Assembly (NCBI GenBank): GCA_030348875.1
Contig: JAUCEP010000002.1
Span: 3,303,001-3,367,000, forward strand
Direction: 5' to 3'
Length of the DNA stretch: 64,000 nucleotides
Source: Ureibacillus composti
GTDB lineage: Bacteria > Bacillota > Bacilli > Bacillales_A > Planococcaceae
Shown: in pieces, positions 26,318 through 35,665 of the stretch
Layout of the letters: every line of letters starts with the position of its first letter
Numbering within the stretch: the first letter of the stretch is position 1
Notes under the pieces: generated by a model
What the model was told of the DNA's origin: nothing
The model's input: the letters and a program-made list of their open reading frames with translations, nothing else
The model's database searches: none
Translations under genes and position numbers: made by a program

Positions 26318-26584
26318 TTAAAGTTGATATACACGTGCTAGTAAAAATAAATGAATTGCCGTAATTAATGGAAAACCAAAGGCAAATGAATTATGTTTCG
26401 TTTTATGTCGGAATAAATACATCCCTAATACTCCGCCAGTTGCACCACCTAAAATGGCAATGGTAAATAAAGTTCTTTCAGAAATACGCCATTCATGCTT
26501 TTTTGCCCGCGTTTTATCAATCCTCATCATAATGAGTAATACAAGTGACATAACAACTATGTATGCTAATAATGCATTTCCCAC
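26318..26584 (-). CDS. ysdA: DUF1294 small membrane protein YsdA
   Basis: DUF1294 membrane protein of unknown function. With GTG 26584 as start it has 88 residues (B. subtilis YsdA 89). Hydrophobic segments lie at about 3-20, 38-55 and 68-86, with the DUF1294 core RIDKTRAKKHEWRISERTL and GGATGGVLGMYLFRHKTKH. I prefer GTG 26584, five bases after GGAGGTGG, because the upstream TTG at 26599 lies on that ribosome site. It follows rplT on the same strand but beyond a terminator. Confidence 0.87.
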   Translation of the reverse strand: MGNALLAYIVVMSLVLLIMMRIDKTRAKKHEWRISERTLFTIAILGGATGGVLGMYLFRHKTKHNSFAFGFPLITAIHLFLLARVYQL

Positions 26585-26644
26585 CTTGACCACCTCCAAC
26601 TTTCTATTATACAGGAATACTTAAAATCCTACATTCGTGTCCAT

Positions 26645-26674
26645 AAAAAAAGACAAAACCCTTAGGGCTTTGTC
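26645..26674 (-). terminator. Terminator of infC-rpmI-rplT
   Basis: GACAAAGCCCT pairs with AGGGTTTTGTC, followed by seven T on the minus strand, downstream of rplT and before ysdA. Confidence 0.85.
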
Positions 26675-26736
26675 CTGTAAACGGAATAAACCGCCTTTAT
26701 TAATATACTGCTCCTGTCGCTTTGCTTTCGGTGCAG

Positions 26737-27139
<403 letters not shown>

Positions 27140-27194
27140 CTAATTCTTCCGAATGTTTAATATAAATCACGAACAATGTATTACATAAAATGAA

Positions 27195-27395
27195 TTATTT
27201 CATGTAAGTTAATAGAGATCTGATACGTTTGAAGTCACCAGAAGTCATTACTTTACCTTTACGTAGGTGACGTTTTTGTTTTGTTGATTTGTTAGCGAAT
27301 AAGTGGCTACCATAAGCACGGTCAAATTTTAATTTTCCTTTGCCCGTTTTTTTGAAACGCTTCGCAGCGCCACGGTGAGTTTTCATTTTTGGCAT
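27195..27395 (-). CDS. rpmI: 50S ribosomal protein L35
   Basis: L35, a small basic protein of the large subunit. It has 66 residues with the family sequence [37 protein letters not shown] and the C-terminal [14 protein letters not shown] 27395 follows a good ribosome site. It lies 31 bp after infC and 70 bp before rplT, the universal infC-rpmI-rplT order. Confidence 0.98.
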   Translation of the reverse strand: MPKMKTHRGAAKRFKKTGKGKLKFDRAYGSHLFANKSTKQKRHLRKGKVMTSGDFKRIRSLLTYMK

Positions 27396-27426
27396 ATCGA
27401 ATTTCCTCCTAAACTATTCGTCAATA

Positions 27427-27945
27427 TTACTTTTTCTCGTTCTTCGGTTGTAGAACTAAGAACATGCTTCGGCCTTCCATCTTCGGCTTCTGTTCTACCG
27501 TAGCTACTTCGGCACAAGCTTCAGCAAAACGATCTAAAACACGTTGACCAATTTCTTTATGCGTAATAGCACGACCTTTAAAACGCAATGAGCATTTTAC
27601 TTTATCGCCTTTTTCAAGGAATTTAACTGCATTACGTAATTTTGTTTGGAAATCATGTTCATCAATTGTTGGACTTAAACGAACTTCTTTAATATTGATG
27701 ATCTTTTGATTTTTACGAACTTCACGATCTTTCTTTTGCTGTTCGAACTTAAATTTACCATAGTCCATGATACGTGCGACTGGCGGCTTGGCTTGAGGAG
27801 CCACTAGGACAAGATCCAAGTTTGCACGAGCGGCAATATCTAACGCTTCGTTACGCGTTTTTACTCCTAGTTGATCACCATTATGATCGATTAAACGTAA
27901 TTCACGTGCGCGAATGCCTTCGTTTACATACATGTCTTTGCTAAT
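27427..27945 (-). CDS. infC: Translation initiation factor IF-3 (ATT start)
   Basis: IF-3 binds the 30S subunit, splits ribosomes and rejects poor start codons. Blocks: [57 protein letters not shown], the linker [13 protein letters not shown] and the C-domain [18 protein letters not shown]. The reading frame is open upstream to 28047, but the ribosome site GGAGGTGG (27952-27959) points to ATT at 27943-27945 (six bases away), giving 172 residues. The first ATG after the site is 18 bases off. A non-ATG start is a known autoregulatory feature of infC. The gene lies behind an L20-type leader. Confidence 0.95.
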   Translation of the reverse strand: MSKDMYVNEGIRARELRLIDHNGDQLGVKTRNEALDIAARANLDLVLVAPQAKPPVARIMDYGKFKFEQQKKDREVRKNQKIINIKEVRLSPTIDEHDFQTKLRNAVKFLEKGDKVKCSLRFKGRAITHKEIGQRVLDRFAEACAEVATVEQKPKMEGRSMFLVLQPKNEKK

Positions 27946-28028
27946 ACTAATCCACCTCCGAGATTGTGTCGCGAATACATGGTTTGGGCAAGTTGCCCGG
28001 TTGAACGGTACACTTCCTATGTATGTCC

Positions 28029-28195
28029 ATAAAAAAAGGACGGACATTTTTAGAAGATGTCCGCCCGCTGTATATACATACGCATAGTTTAGCGTATAAT
28101 CAATTCAACGTGTAAATACCTGTTAACAGCGTTAGCGTTATAGCAGGTGAGAAGCGGGCAGCCTCTACTTCAACCACAAACTTGTATTCATAACC
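28029..28195 (-). promoter_or_regulatory. L20-type leader with terminator before infC
   Basis: Terminator GGACGGACAT/ATGTCCGTCC with seven T lies at 28031-28067. A long-range stem pairs GCCCGCT (28153-28159, minus) with AGCGGGC (28063-28069, minus), overlapping the terminator's 5' arm. This layout matches the B. subtilis infC leader, where L20 binding favours termination. Confidence 0.8.
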
Positions 28196-28201
28196 TAATC
28201 A

Positions 28202-28230
28202 ATATTATCATCTAGGTAATTGAATGTCAA
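28202..28230 (-). promoter_or_regulatory. SigA promoter of infC-rpmI-rplT
   Basis: Minus-strand TTGACA (28225-28230), 17-bp spacer, TAATAT (28202-28207). A second candidate further upstream has an extended -10 (TGGTATAAT, -10 hexamer at 28274-28279). Confidence 0.8.
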
Positions 28231-28388
28231 ATAAATAATTAACTTTTCCAAAACTATTTTATCGACGAGATTTATTATACCATACATACGAGCAAGGTAA
28301 AGTACTAAATTAATAAAAGTGTATTTTTTTATGATCTCATTCTGTATTACTCAATTTACTAATATTGTGTGGACATGGAATTCCTAAA

Positions 28389-28420
28389 AAAACGCACCGA
28401 CAATGTCGATGCGTTTAGAA
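28389..28420 (-). terminator. Terminator after thrS
   Basis: Minus-strand AAACGCATCGACATTGTCGGTGCGTTTTTT: AACGCAtCGACA pairs with TGTCGgTGCGTT (one T-G pair), followed by a T run just beyond the thrS stop. Confidence 0.8.
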
Positions 28421-28422
28421 AA

Positions 28423-30354
28423 TTATTTTGTAATTTCAGCTTTAATGTTAGCTAAGAATTCATCAAATGAAATTGTTTCAGAGTCTTTTGAGCCGTAACG
28501 ACGTACATTAACTTCATTTCCTTCTACTTCTTTATCCCCTAGAACAAGCATATAAGGGATTTTTTTCATTTGAGCTTCGCGGATTTTATAACCTAGCTTC
28601 TCTTCTCGGTCATCCATCTCAACACGTACACCTTCAGCTTGTAATTTTTCCACTACATTACGAGCATAGTCATAGTGTACTTCGTTCGATACAGGAATCA
28701 CTTCTACTTGAATTGGTGCTAACCATGTTGGGAAGGCTCCTTTATACTCTTCAATTAAGAAGGCCACAAAGCGCTCCATTGTTGATACAACACCACGGTG
28801 AATTACAACTGGGCGATGGTGTTTACCGTCTTCTCCGATATATGTTAAATCGAAGCGTTCTGGTAATAAGAAGTCAAGTTGAACTGTTGATAATGTTTCT
28901 TCTTTACCTATAGCAGTTTTCACTTGTACGTCTAGTTTTGGACCATAGAATGCAGCTTCACCTTCAGCTTCGAAATAGTCTAATCCTAAGTCATCCATTG
29001 CTTCTTTTAACATACTTTGCGCTTTTTCCCACATTGCGTCATCATCAAAATATTTTTCTTTATCTTGTGGATCACGGTAAGATAGGCGGAATTTATAATC
29101 ATTTAAATCAAAATCTTTATAAACGTCTAAAATCAATTCAACAACACGTTTGAATTCTTCTTTAATTTGATCTGGACGAACGAAAATGTGTGCATCATTT
29201 AAAGTCATTCCACGTACACGTTGTAAACCTGAAAGCCCACCTGAACTTTCATAACGATGCATTGTTCCTAATTCACCAATACGAATTGGTAAGTGGCGGT
29301 AAGAATGCATAGATGATTTATAAACCTCCATATGATGTGGACAGTTCATTGGACGTAATACTAATGTTTCGTTATCCATTTCCATTGGAGGGAACATATC
29401 TTCTTGATAGTGATCCCAGTGACCAGAAGTTTCATATAAAGTTTTAGAACCTAACACCGGTGTATAAACATGTTTGTAACCAAGACGCACTTCTTTATCG
29501 ACAATATAACGTTCAATTGTACGGCGGATTGTCGCGCCATTTGGTAACCAAAGAGGTAACCCTTGACCAACAGTTTGAGATAAAGTGAATAATTCTAATT
29601 CTTTACCAATTTTGCGGTGATCACGTTCTTTTGCTTCTTCAAGCATTTGAAGATGATGTTTTAAATCTTCCTTATTGAAGAATGCAGTACCGTAAATACG
29701 TTGAAGCATTTTATTATCTGAGTTACCTCGCCAGTAAGCACCAGCTAATGATAATAATTTAAACTCTTTTAATTTACCTGTTGAAGGTACATGAATACCG
29801 CGGCATAAATCAAAGAAATCACCTTGATAATAAATCGATACTTGTTCATCAGCTGGAATTGCTTCAAGTAATTCTAATTTATATTCATCACCGATTTCCT
29901 CGTAAATTTTTTGCGCCTCATCACGAGTAACATTTTTGCGATCGATCTCGATATTTTCAGAAATGATTTTTTTCATTTCTTTTTCAATCTTTGGAAGATC
30001 TTCTGCTGAAATAGGAGTTGGTGAATCGATATCGTAGTAGAAACCACCTTCAATTACTGGACCAATACCTAGCTTAACATCTGGGAATAAACGTTTTACA
30101 GCTTGTGCTGTTAAGTGAGCAGTAGAGTGACGTAAAATTTCAAGAGCTTCCTCTGATTTTGGTGTGATAATTTCAATCGCGCCATCTTCTTCGATTGGTG
30201 TTTTTAAATCAATTAGTGTTCCATTTAACTTACCAGCAAGAGCTTGCTTTTTAAGACCCGGGCTAATAGATCCAGCAACATCTGCTGTTGATGTACCGCG
30301 CTCAAATTCCTTTATAGCACCATCTGGGAAAGTTAATTTGATTACTTCTGACAT
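28423..30354 (-). CDS. thrS: Threonyl-tRNA synthetase
   Basis: Class II synthetase charging tRNA-Thr. It has 643 residues. Domains in order: TGS (1-61), editing domain with [16 protein letters not shown] (about 76-91) and the second metal-site motif [10 protein letters not shown] (about 184), then the catalytic core with motif 1 around 270-300, motif 2 [20 protein letters not shown] (catalytic-zinc Cys at about 338) and motif 3 [20 protein letters not shown]. The anticodon-binding domain (about 545-643) starts after [18 protein letters not shown] 30354 follows AAAGGAGA. It has its own promoter and T-box. In B. subtilis, dnaB-dnaI are upstream as here, with ytxB/ytxC between; those are absent. 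Confidence 0.97.
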   Translation of the reverse strand: MSEVIKLTFPDGAIKEFERGTSTADVAGSISPGLKKQALAGKLNGTLIDLKTPIEEDGAIEIITPKSEEALEILRHSTAHLTAQAVKRLFPDVKLGIGPVIEGGFYYDIDSPTPISAEDLPKIEKEMKKIISENIEIDRKNVTRDEAQKIYEEIGDEYKLELLEAIPADEQVSIYYQGDFFDLCRGIHVPSTGKLKEFKLLSLAGAYWRGNSDNKMLQRIYGTAFFNKEDLKHHLQMLEEAKERDHRKIGKELELFTLSQTVGQGLPLWLPNGATIRRTIERYIVDKEVRLGYKHVYTPVLGSKTLYETSGHWDHYQEDMFPPMEMDNETLVLRPMNCPHHMEVYKSSMHSYRHLPIRIGELGTMHRYESSGGLSGLQRVRGMTLNDAHIFVRPDQIKEEFKRVVELILDVYKDFDLNDYKFRLSYRDPQDKEKYFDDDAMWEKAQSMLKEAMDDLGLDYFEAEGEAAFYGPKLDVQVKTAIGKEETLSTVQLDFLLPERFDLTYIGEDGKHHRPVVIHRGVVSTMERFVAFLIEEYKGAFPTWLAPIQVEVIPVSNEVHYDYARNVVEKLQAEGVRVEMDDREEKLGYKIREAQMKKIPYMLVLGDKEVEGNEVNVRRYGSKDSETISFDEFLANIKAEITK

Positions 30355-30464
30355 GTTAGTATCTCCTTTATTGGTTAATTAAAATAAATTACAAAACCTT
30401 TGGTAGAAGCCACGCATAACAAGAATAATAACCCATATCGAATATAGGAAATCTCGCCATAAAC

Positions 30465-30722
30465 AAAAAAGCGCCATCCCTAATAAAAGGGACGACGCGT
30501 ATGCTCGTGGTTCCACCCTTCTTCCTTCCGAGTATACACTCAGGACGAAGCTCTAGGTCGGTTAACGTACCGATTCAACGTTGATGGATTATCCCCATCA
30601 ATGCTCCAAGGTAGTAAAGGTTGCGATCGTACTAGGAAGCTTCCAGCCAAGGCCTCCCTCTCTTCAAGTCGTGTCACAAACTTGTTGTCCTCTTCTAAGC
30701 AAGTATATCGATAAATATTTAC
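30465..30722 (-). promoter_or_regulatory. T-box leader of thrS (tRNA-Thr sensing)
   Basis: Minus-strand AGGGTGGAACCACG (30506-30519) is the T-box sequence. The terminator stem GCGTCGTCCC/GGGATGGCGC with six T lies at 30465-30498. A Thr specifier is likely in the TTACTACCTTGGAGC segment (ACT or ACC). Confidence 0.93.
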
Positions 30723-30728
30723 ATTGAA

Positions 30729-30757
30729 AGTATACGCTCGAATTCACGGAAATGCAA
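30729..30757 (-). promoter_or_regulatory. SigA promoter of thrS
   Basis: Minus-strand TTGCAT (30752-30757), 17-bp spacer, TATACT (30729-30734), placed just after the dnaI stop. Confidence 0.7.
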
Positions 30758-30780
30758 CTGCAATCTCCAAAATTCGATTG

Positions 30781-31719
30781 CTATCGTCTACGGTTTGACC
30801 CACCCATTTGAATCGGAATCGTAATTGCTTTAATACGTTCCATAATTCGGGCAGCTTTTACTACTTCTACATCACCGCGCGATGATTGTGCTAAATGATG
30901 CTCTAATCCATTATAGTCAAAATTCGATGTTATAAACGTAGGTAATTGCTCACTCATACGGTAATGTAAAATCGTACCGAGAATTTCGTCGCGCGTCCAG
31001 CTTGATATTGTTTCAGCACCAATATCATCTAACATGAGAACTGGCGCTTTTTTCACATATTCCACTTTTTCTTGTAATGATTGATCTTGAATTGAGTTTT
31101 TCATTTCACGGAAAAATTCTGGGACAAAGACTACTACAGATCTAACTTTTAAGGTTGCTAATTCATTTGCAATTGCACCTAATACAAATGATTTACCAAC
31201 ACCAAATTCACCATATAAATAAAAGCCTTTTGAAGGTAATTCACCTGTACTTTTATATTGTGCTATAAAATCAGCTGCTTTATTCGCAATATCGATTCGT
31301 GATCTATTGTCAATCTGTAAGTCTTTTAACGTTGCTTGAAGAACATCCTTTGGCATATGCATGCTTGAAATCATATCTTCAACAATTCGACGCTCATCTT
31401 CAATCATTTTTTGCTCACAACGCTCATATTCCACATCAATTAAATTATGAGAAATCACAAGTTTAGGAACGAAACCTTTTAAATAATTTGTACATTGTTC
31501 TGTTGTACCACATTTACAGCAAGACGTAGATTGACTGATATATTCATGCAACCTAGGCAAACTTCGATCAACCATTTCTTTATTAACAACTTTGTCATTC
31601 GCCGCTAAGAATTTTTGTACTTGTTCATTTTCTAATATTTCTTGACGAATAGCATTATAACGTTGTTGAAAAGAAGGTACTTGTATTGTTCTTTGTAATG
31701 CTTTATTAATTGGTTCGAT
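30781..31719 (-). CDS. dnaI: Helicase loader DnaI with apparent ATC start
   Basis: AAA+ loader that delivers DnaC helicase to DNA with DnaB and DnaD. Walker A lies in YLYGEFGVGKSFVLGAI, Walker B in PVLMLDDIGAETISSW, and an N-terminal zinc-binding part in CCKCGTTEQC. The first ATG (31575) would lose 48 residues. The frame is open to 31719, where the codons read ATC-GAA-CCA-ATT; the deduced xEPINKALQRTIQVPSFQQR aligns with the B. subtilis N-terminus MEPIGRSLQGVTGRPDFQKR. The site AGGTGA sits six bases before that ATC and overlaps the dnaB stop. An in-frame TGA lies three codons upstream. From ATC the protein has 312 residues (B. subtilis 311). Confidence 0.85.
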   Translation of the reverse strand: MEPINKALQRTIQVPSFQQRYNAIRQEILENEQVQKFLAANDKVVNKEMVDRSLPRLHEYISQSTSCCKCGTTEQCTNYLKGFVPKLVISHNLIDVEYERCEQKMIEDERRIVEDMISSMHMPKDVLQATLKDLQIDNRSRIDIANKAADFIAQYKSTGELPSKGFYLYGEFGVGKSFVLGAIANELATLKVRSVVVFVPEFFREMKNSIQDQSLQEKVEYVKKAPVLMLDDIGAETISSWTRDEILGTILHYRMSEQLPTFITSNFDYNGLEHHLAQSSRGDVEVVKAARIMERIKAITIPIQMGGSNRRR

Positions 31720-31729
31720 TTTATTTCAC

Positions 31730-33118
31730 CTACCCATCTTCTTGTACGCCTAATTTTTGTAATATTTTTTGGCGTTCTTGTTCAAAATCAATTGCGGAGT
31801 TTTCCGACTGTTGTTCTTCTTCAGTTTTTGGTTCATTTCGCTTATAGAACCATTCTGGAACTTGTTCATCTCTTCTTGTATTTTTACGATTCGACTTTTT
31901 ATAGACCGTGTTTGGTTGCTGTTTATTGTCGTTTTCATTTTTCCATTGAACGTATTGGTCGCGCTCAGTTCGTGCAAGTTCCATTGCTTCTTTTGCTGTT
32001 TTTAAGTTTTTGCGAATCCAATGGTCTGCAATTCTTTCAACATACTTTCTTGGTAACTTCATATCCGTGGTAAGCATGACATATTCAAGTAGTACATTCA
32101 CGACCCCAACTGGCATCCCGTGCTTCAGGATTAAATCATCAGCTAATTCAACCGATGAAGTTAGCGGTTCTTTCCCATTATTAATATCCCTTAAGACTTG
32201 AATTGGTGGTGTCTTTTCTAAATATTGAAGAAGTTCTTGCTCTTTCGTAAGAGATTGAGACTGTTGCAGTTGCTGTTGCTCTCTAGGCTGATTAAATGTT
32301 TTCTCCAATTTTGGTGCATCTTTTGAAACAGTCAATTTATAAAAATCGGCTGCTGCTTTTCTTAGACGTTCACGTGATATATTCATTTGATCATCAAGCG
32401 CTAATATGACTACCTTTTGCATGTCTAAAGGTGTTAGTTGATATAAAAATGCAAGCTTTGCAATACTCTCTTTTATTTCAACAGTTATTGAACTAGAAGG
32501 TATAAGTTGTTCGGACAAACCTGACATTAATAAGTTGAAATCAAAAGAAGCGTAATAAAACGGGTAATTTTTTTTTGATTTATTCCCTTCATGTTCCAAA
32601 AGATCTTGTGGAACATTTGTATGCACTGGTTTATAAACATCAATAAAGGTGCGGGAAACCTCTTGATATGCTTGTTTATGATCCGGTTTAATAAATCGTT
32701 TTCTTAACTTCCGATATGATTGCTCGCCAATTTTACTAAATAAAAACATCGATAATAATGGGTCGTCAAAGAAAGAAGTAGCATCTAATGGCCTAACTAA
32801 TTCATAAATAAAACTTCGCCCATTTTCTTCATCTTTTCTCCAAGTACGAAGTAATCCAATTGCCTCGAGAGCAATACGCGCTTCAAACACTTTTCCGATT
32901 GACATGTCTAACACATTCATTAAATGGTAATGTGTCAACAATGTATTTGTAGGGTCTTCACCCTCCGCCCACAATGTTAAAAATAAACTAATTGGTTCCG
33001 GCCCCGTTAAAGGTTGGTAAAATAGCGTAATTAATTGTCGTTCATTGGTTGATAATGAATGAGGGAGTTGGATTTCAAAATGATCCAGTGGTTGTACTTC
33101 TTTATACAAATGAACCAT
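31730..33118 (-). CDS. dnaB: Replication initiation protein DnaB (Firmicute type)
   Basis: Firmicute DnaB, the membrane-associated initiation and restart protein that brings helicase with DnaD and DnaI; not the helicase of enteric bacteria. It has 462 residues (B. subtilis 472). It has an N-terminal winged-helix/DDBH1-like part (about 1-150) and a C-terminal DnaD-like DDBH2 domain (about 300-390; LQYLEKTPPIQVLRDINNGK, LPRKYVERIADHWIRKNLKT). A polar, Lys/Glu/Gln-rich tail follows. It lies between nrdR and dnaI as in B. subtilis, and its TAG overlaps the dnaI ribosome site. Confidence 0.92.
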   Translation of the reverse strand: MVHLYKEVQPLDHFEIQLPHSLSTNERQLITLFYQPLTGPEPISLFLTLWAEGEDPTNTLLTHYHLMNVLDMSIGKVFEARIALEAIGLLRTWRKDEENGRSFIYELVRPLDATSFFDDPLLSMFLFSKIGEQSYRKLRKRFIKPDHKQAYQEVSRTFIDVYKPVHTNVPQDLLEHEGNKSKKNYPFYYASFDFNLLMSGLSEQLIPSSSITVEIKESIAKLAFLYQLTPLDMQKVVILALDDQMNISRERLRKAAADFYKLTVSKDAPKLEKTFNQPREQQQLQQSQSLTKEQELLQYLEKTPPIQVLRDINNGKEPLTSSVELADDLILKHGMPVGVVNVLLEYVMLTTDMKLPRKYVERIADHWIRKNLKTAKEAMELARTERDQYVQWKNENDNKQQPNTVYKKSNRKNTRRDEQVPEWFYKRNEPKTEEEQQSENSAIDFEQERQKILQKLGVQEDG

Positions 33119-33135
33119 TTTATCCCTCCTAATTT

Positions 33136-33606
33136 TTATTTTCTCTCATCTGACTGACGTTGAAGCAATTCTTTTAGTTCAGAGATAAATACACTTATAT
33201 CTTTAAACTGTCTATATACAGAAGCAAATCGAACATATGCTACTTCGTCGATTTGTGCGAGCCTGTCCATCACCATTTCTCCAACTTCCTCAGAATGAAC
33301 TTCCGCATTGCCTAAACGTCTTAAATCTTTTTCGATTGACATGACCATTTCATTTAGCGTTTCTAGCGGTACTGGCCTCTTTTCACAAGCTCGAATTAGT
33401 CCGCGCAATACTTTTTCTCGACTAAATTCTTCGCGTGAACCTCCTTTTTTAACAACAATTAAAGGAGTTTCTTCAATTTTTTCAAAGGTTGTAAATCGAA
33501 AACCACAAGATTCACATTCACGCCTTCTCCGAATTTCTTTATTATCATCAACGGGTCTCGAATCAATTACACGTGTACCGTTGAATTGACAAGCTGGACA
33601 TCTCAT
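33136..33606 (-). CDS. nrdR: Transcriptional repressor NrdR
   Basis: ATP/dATP-sensing repressor of ribonucleotide reductase genes. Its N-terminal zinc ribbon has the four cysteines of [13 protein letters not shown] and [16 protein letters not shown] (about 3, 6, 31, 34). The ATP-cone follows ([20 protein letters not shown] onward). Start is ATG 33606, five bases after AGGTGA, giving 156 residues (B. subtilis 152); a longer frame to 33624 adds six residues over the ribosome site. nrdR-dnaB-dnaI is conserved. B. subtilis has speD between gapB and nrdR; here it is missing. Confidence 0.94.
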   Translation of the reverse strand: MRCPACQFNGTRVIDSRPVDDNKEIRRRRECESCGFRFTTFEKIEETPLIVVKKGGSREEFSREKVLRGLIRACEKRPVPLETLNEMVMSIEKDLRRLGNAEVHSEEVGEMVMDRLAQIDEVAYVRFASVYRQFKDISVFISELKELLQRQSDERK

Positions 33607-33726
33607 AAAATTCACCTGATTCAATCTTTTTATTTCATTATAACAAATTTATTTCCCATAGAAACAACTCTATGGTTTATGTAGAAGTTCATTTTAATAT
33701 ATTTATTATAATTTAGCGAATATAAA

Positions 33727-33757
33727 AGAAAAAAGGCAGAGAATCCTCTACCTTTTT
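33727..33757. terminator. Terminator after gapB
   Basis: AAAAAGGTAGAG pairs with CTCTGCCTTTTT (one G-T pair) on the minus strand, with a long T run; A tracts on the other side could make it two-way. Confidence 0.8.
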
Positions 33758-33799
33758 AAGAATATTAAATACGATTTAACTAAAATTGTTAAAACTATG

Positions 33800-34819
33800 T
33801 TATACTACTACTTTTTCTAATTCTTTCACAACTTTTTGCATTAAGTCAACGACACGTGCTGAGTAACCCCATTCATTGTCATACCAAGCAAGTACTTTAA
33901 CTTTTCTAGAACCAATTACCATTGTTAAAGGTCCATCTACAGTTGAAGAATAAGTTGTTGTATTATAATCAGTTGAAACTAATGGTTCAGTTGTAAAGTT
34001 TAAGATCCCTTTAAGTGGGCCTTCTGCTGCTGCTTTGAATGCACCATTTACTTCTTCCACTGTAACATCTTTTTCTAAATCTACCACTAAGTCAACTAAT
34101 GAAACATTAGGTGTTGGTACACGTAATGCCATACCGTGTAATTTACCTTTTAACTCAGGTAACACTAAAGATAATGCCTTTGCAGCACCTGTTGAAGTAG
34201 GTATAATTGATTGAGCACATGCGCGTGCACGGCGTAAATCTTTATGTGGATTATCAATATTTTTTTGGTCATTTGTATAAGCATGAACAGTTGTCATTAA
34301 TCCGCTTTCAATACCAAATTTATCATTTAAGACTTTCGCTACAGGAGCTAAGCAGTTTGTTGTACAAGATGCATTGGAAATAACATCATGTTTACTAATA
34401 TCAAGTAGCTCATCATTAACACCCATAACAATTGTAATATCTTCGTTTTTACCAGGTGCAGTTAAAATTACTTTTTTAGCACCAGCTTCAATATGCATTG
34501 CAGCTTTATCACGTTCGTTAAATTTACCTGTCGCTTCAATTACTAAATCAACACCTAATTGTTTCCATGGTAATTGTAATGGATCACGTTCACTAATAAG
34601 TTGTACGCGTTTACCATTAACAATTAGTGCGTCTTTTTCTACAACAACAGTACCATCGAATATACCGTGATTTGTGTCATACTTAATTAAATGTGCTAAA
34701 GTTTCAGCTGGGTAACTTGCATTAATTGCCACAACATCTAGATTATCTTGTACGATTGCTTGTCGGAAAACCATACGACCGATTCGGCCAAATCCATTAA
34801 TAGCAATAGAAACTGTCAT
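33800..34819 (-). CDS. gapB: Gluconeogenic glyceraldehyde-3-phosphate dehydrogenase GapB
   Basis: GAPDH of the GapB type, which in B. subtilis works toward gluconeogenesis with NADP. It has 339 residues. N-terminal Rossmann AINGFGRIGRMVFRQ lies at 7-21. The catalytic block SNASCTTNCLAP has Cys at 152; substrate blocks are TVHAYTNDQKNIDNPHKDLR and STGAAKALSLVLPELKGKLH. The DNPHKDLRRARACAQSIIPT segment and the close overall match to B. subtilis GapB rather than GapA decide the paralog. It lies between coaE and nrdR; ytaG and speD of B. subtilis are not present. Confidence 0.93.
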   Translation of the reverse strand: MTVSIAINGFGRIGRMVFRQAIVQDNLDVVAINASYPAETLAHLIKYDTNHGIFDGTVVVEKDALIVNGKRVQLISERDPLQLPWKQLGVDLVIEATGKFNERDKAAMHIEAGAKKVILTAPGKNEDITIVMGVNDELLDISKHDVISNASCTTNCLAPVAKVLNDKFGIESGLMTTVHAYTNDQKNIDNPHKDLRRARACAQSIIPTSTGAAKALSLVLPELKGKLHGMALRVPTPNVSLVDLVVDLEKDVTVEEVNGAFKAAAEGPLKGILNFTTEPLVSTDYNTTTYSSTVDGPLTMVIGSRKVKVLAWYDNEWGYSARVVDLMQKVVKELEKVVV

Positions 34820-34873
34820 TATAAAATATCCTCCCGTTTATAACGAATAATTATGATTACTTTTCTCCCAATT

Positions 34874-34882
34874 AGTATAGCA
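34874..34882 (-). promoter_or_regulatory. Extended -10 promoter of gapB
   Basis: Minus-strand TGCTATACT (TGn plus TATACT) about 55 bp before the gapB ATG; a weak -35 TTCACC lies 16 bp upstream of the -10. A CcpN site may be expected but I could not identify one. Confidence 0.6.
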
Positions 34883-35057
34883 CATTATCGAAAAAGGTGA
34901 ACATAATATTAAGGTAAATAAAAAGTTGTTATTTTCTGAAAACAACATCAATTCAAAAAAATATCCGACCTAACATTAGTGTTCAAAAATAAAAAGCCGT
35001 TACACATTAGTATAACGACCTTCATTTCAATCATAGATTCGAAAATTTCCCTCTGTA

Positions 35058-35651
35058 CTATAAAACATTCCAATTTTTTAAAATCGTTTCTAATTGCTTT
35101 TTAGTTTCCTCAAAAGTGGAATTGTTATAAACTACAGCATCTGCACCTTGTTCTTTTAAAGATATAGGCAATTGAGTACTAATTCGAGCAAGTGCCTCTT
35201 CTTTACTTAATTGATTACGATCCATTAATCTTTTTAATTGAATTTCCTCAGTAACTGAAACAACTAAGATTTTTTCTACAAAATGTTGAAGTTTGCTCTC
35301 AAATAACAGTGGGATATCCATAATCACTGTTTTTTCTCCATTTGCAATAAATTCATCACGTCTACGTAGCATTTCTTGGCGTATTGCTGGATGAATAATA
35401 TCATTTAACATCTTTCTTTTCGTTTCATCATGAAAAATAAGGGACCCTAATTTCCCACGATTTAAATGGCCGTCATCGGTTAGAATATGTTGTCCAAAGA
35501 CTTCAGCAATTTTTTTTAAGACAGGAGTTCCGGGTTCAACTACCTCCCGCGCAACTAAATCTGCGTCTACAATTGGTAAGCCATATGCTTTTAACATATT
35601 GGCTACTGTACTTTTTCCACTTGCAATACTTCCTGTTAATCCAATAATCAT
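35058..35651 (-). CDS. coaE: Dephospho-CoA kinase
   Basis: Last step of coenzyme A synthesis: phosphorylates dephospho-CoA at the ribose 3' position. It has 197 residues (B. subtilis 197). P-loop IGLTGSIASGKSTVANML is at 3-20, DADLVAREVVEPGTP at about 31-45, the family block HPAIRQEMLRRRDEF follows, and PLLFESKLQHFVEKILVV contains the second conserved region. It begins 14 bp after mutM in a polA-mutM-coaE string; B. subtilis has ytaF between mutM and coaE. Confidence 0.95.
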   Translation of the reverse strand: MIIGLTGSIASGKSTVANMLKAYGLPIVDADLVAREVVEPGTPVLKKIAEVFGQHILTDDGHLNRGKLGSLIFHDETKRKMLNDIIHPAIRQEMLRRRDEFIANGEKTVIMDIPLLFESKLQHFVEKILVVSVTEEIQLKRLMDRNQLSKEEALARISTQLPISLKEQGADAVVYNNSTFEETKKQLETILKNWNVL

Positions 35652-35665
35652 TTATTAAACACACC

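Noticed and set aside
27946-28047. Longer N-terminus for infC starting at 28047
   Set aside because: The extra 34 residues cover the ribosome site and reach into the L20 leader terminator region; they have no IF-3 homology.
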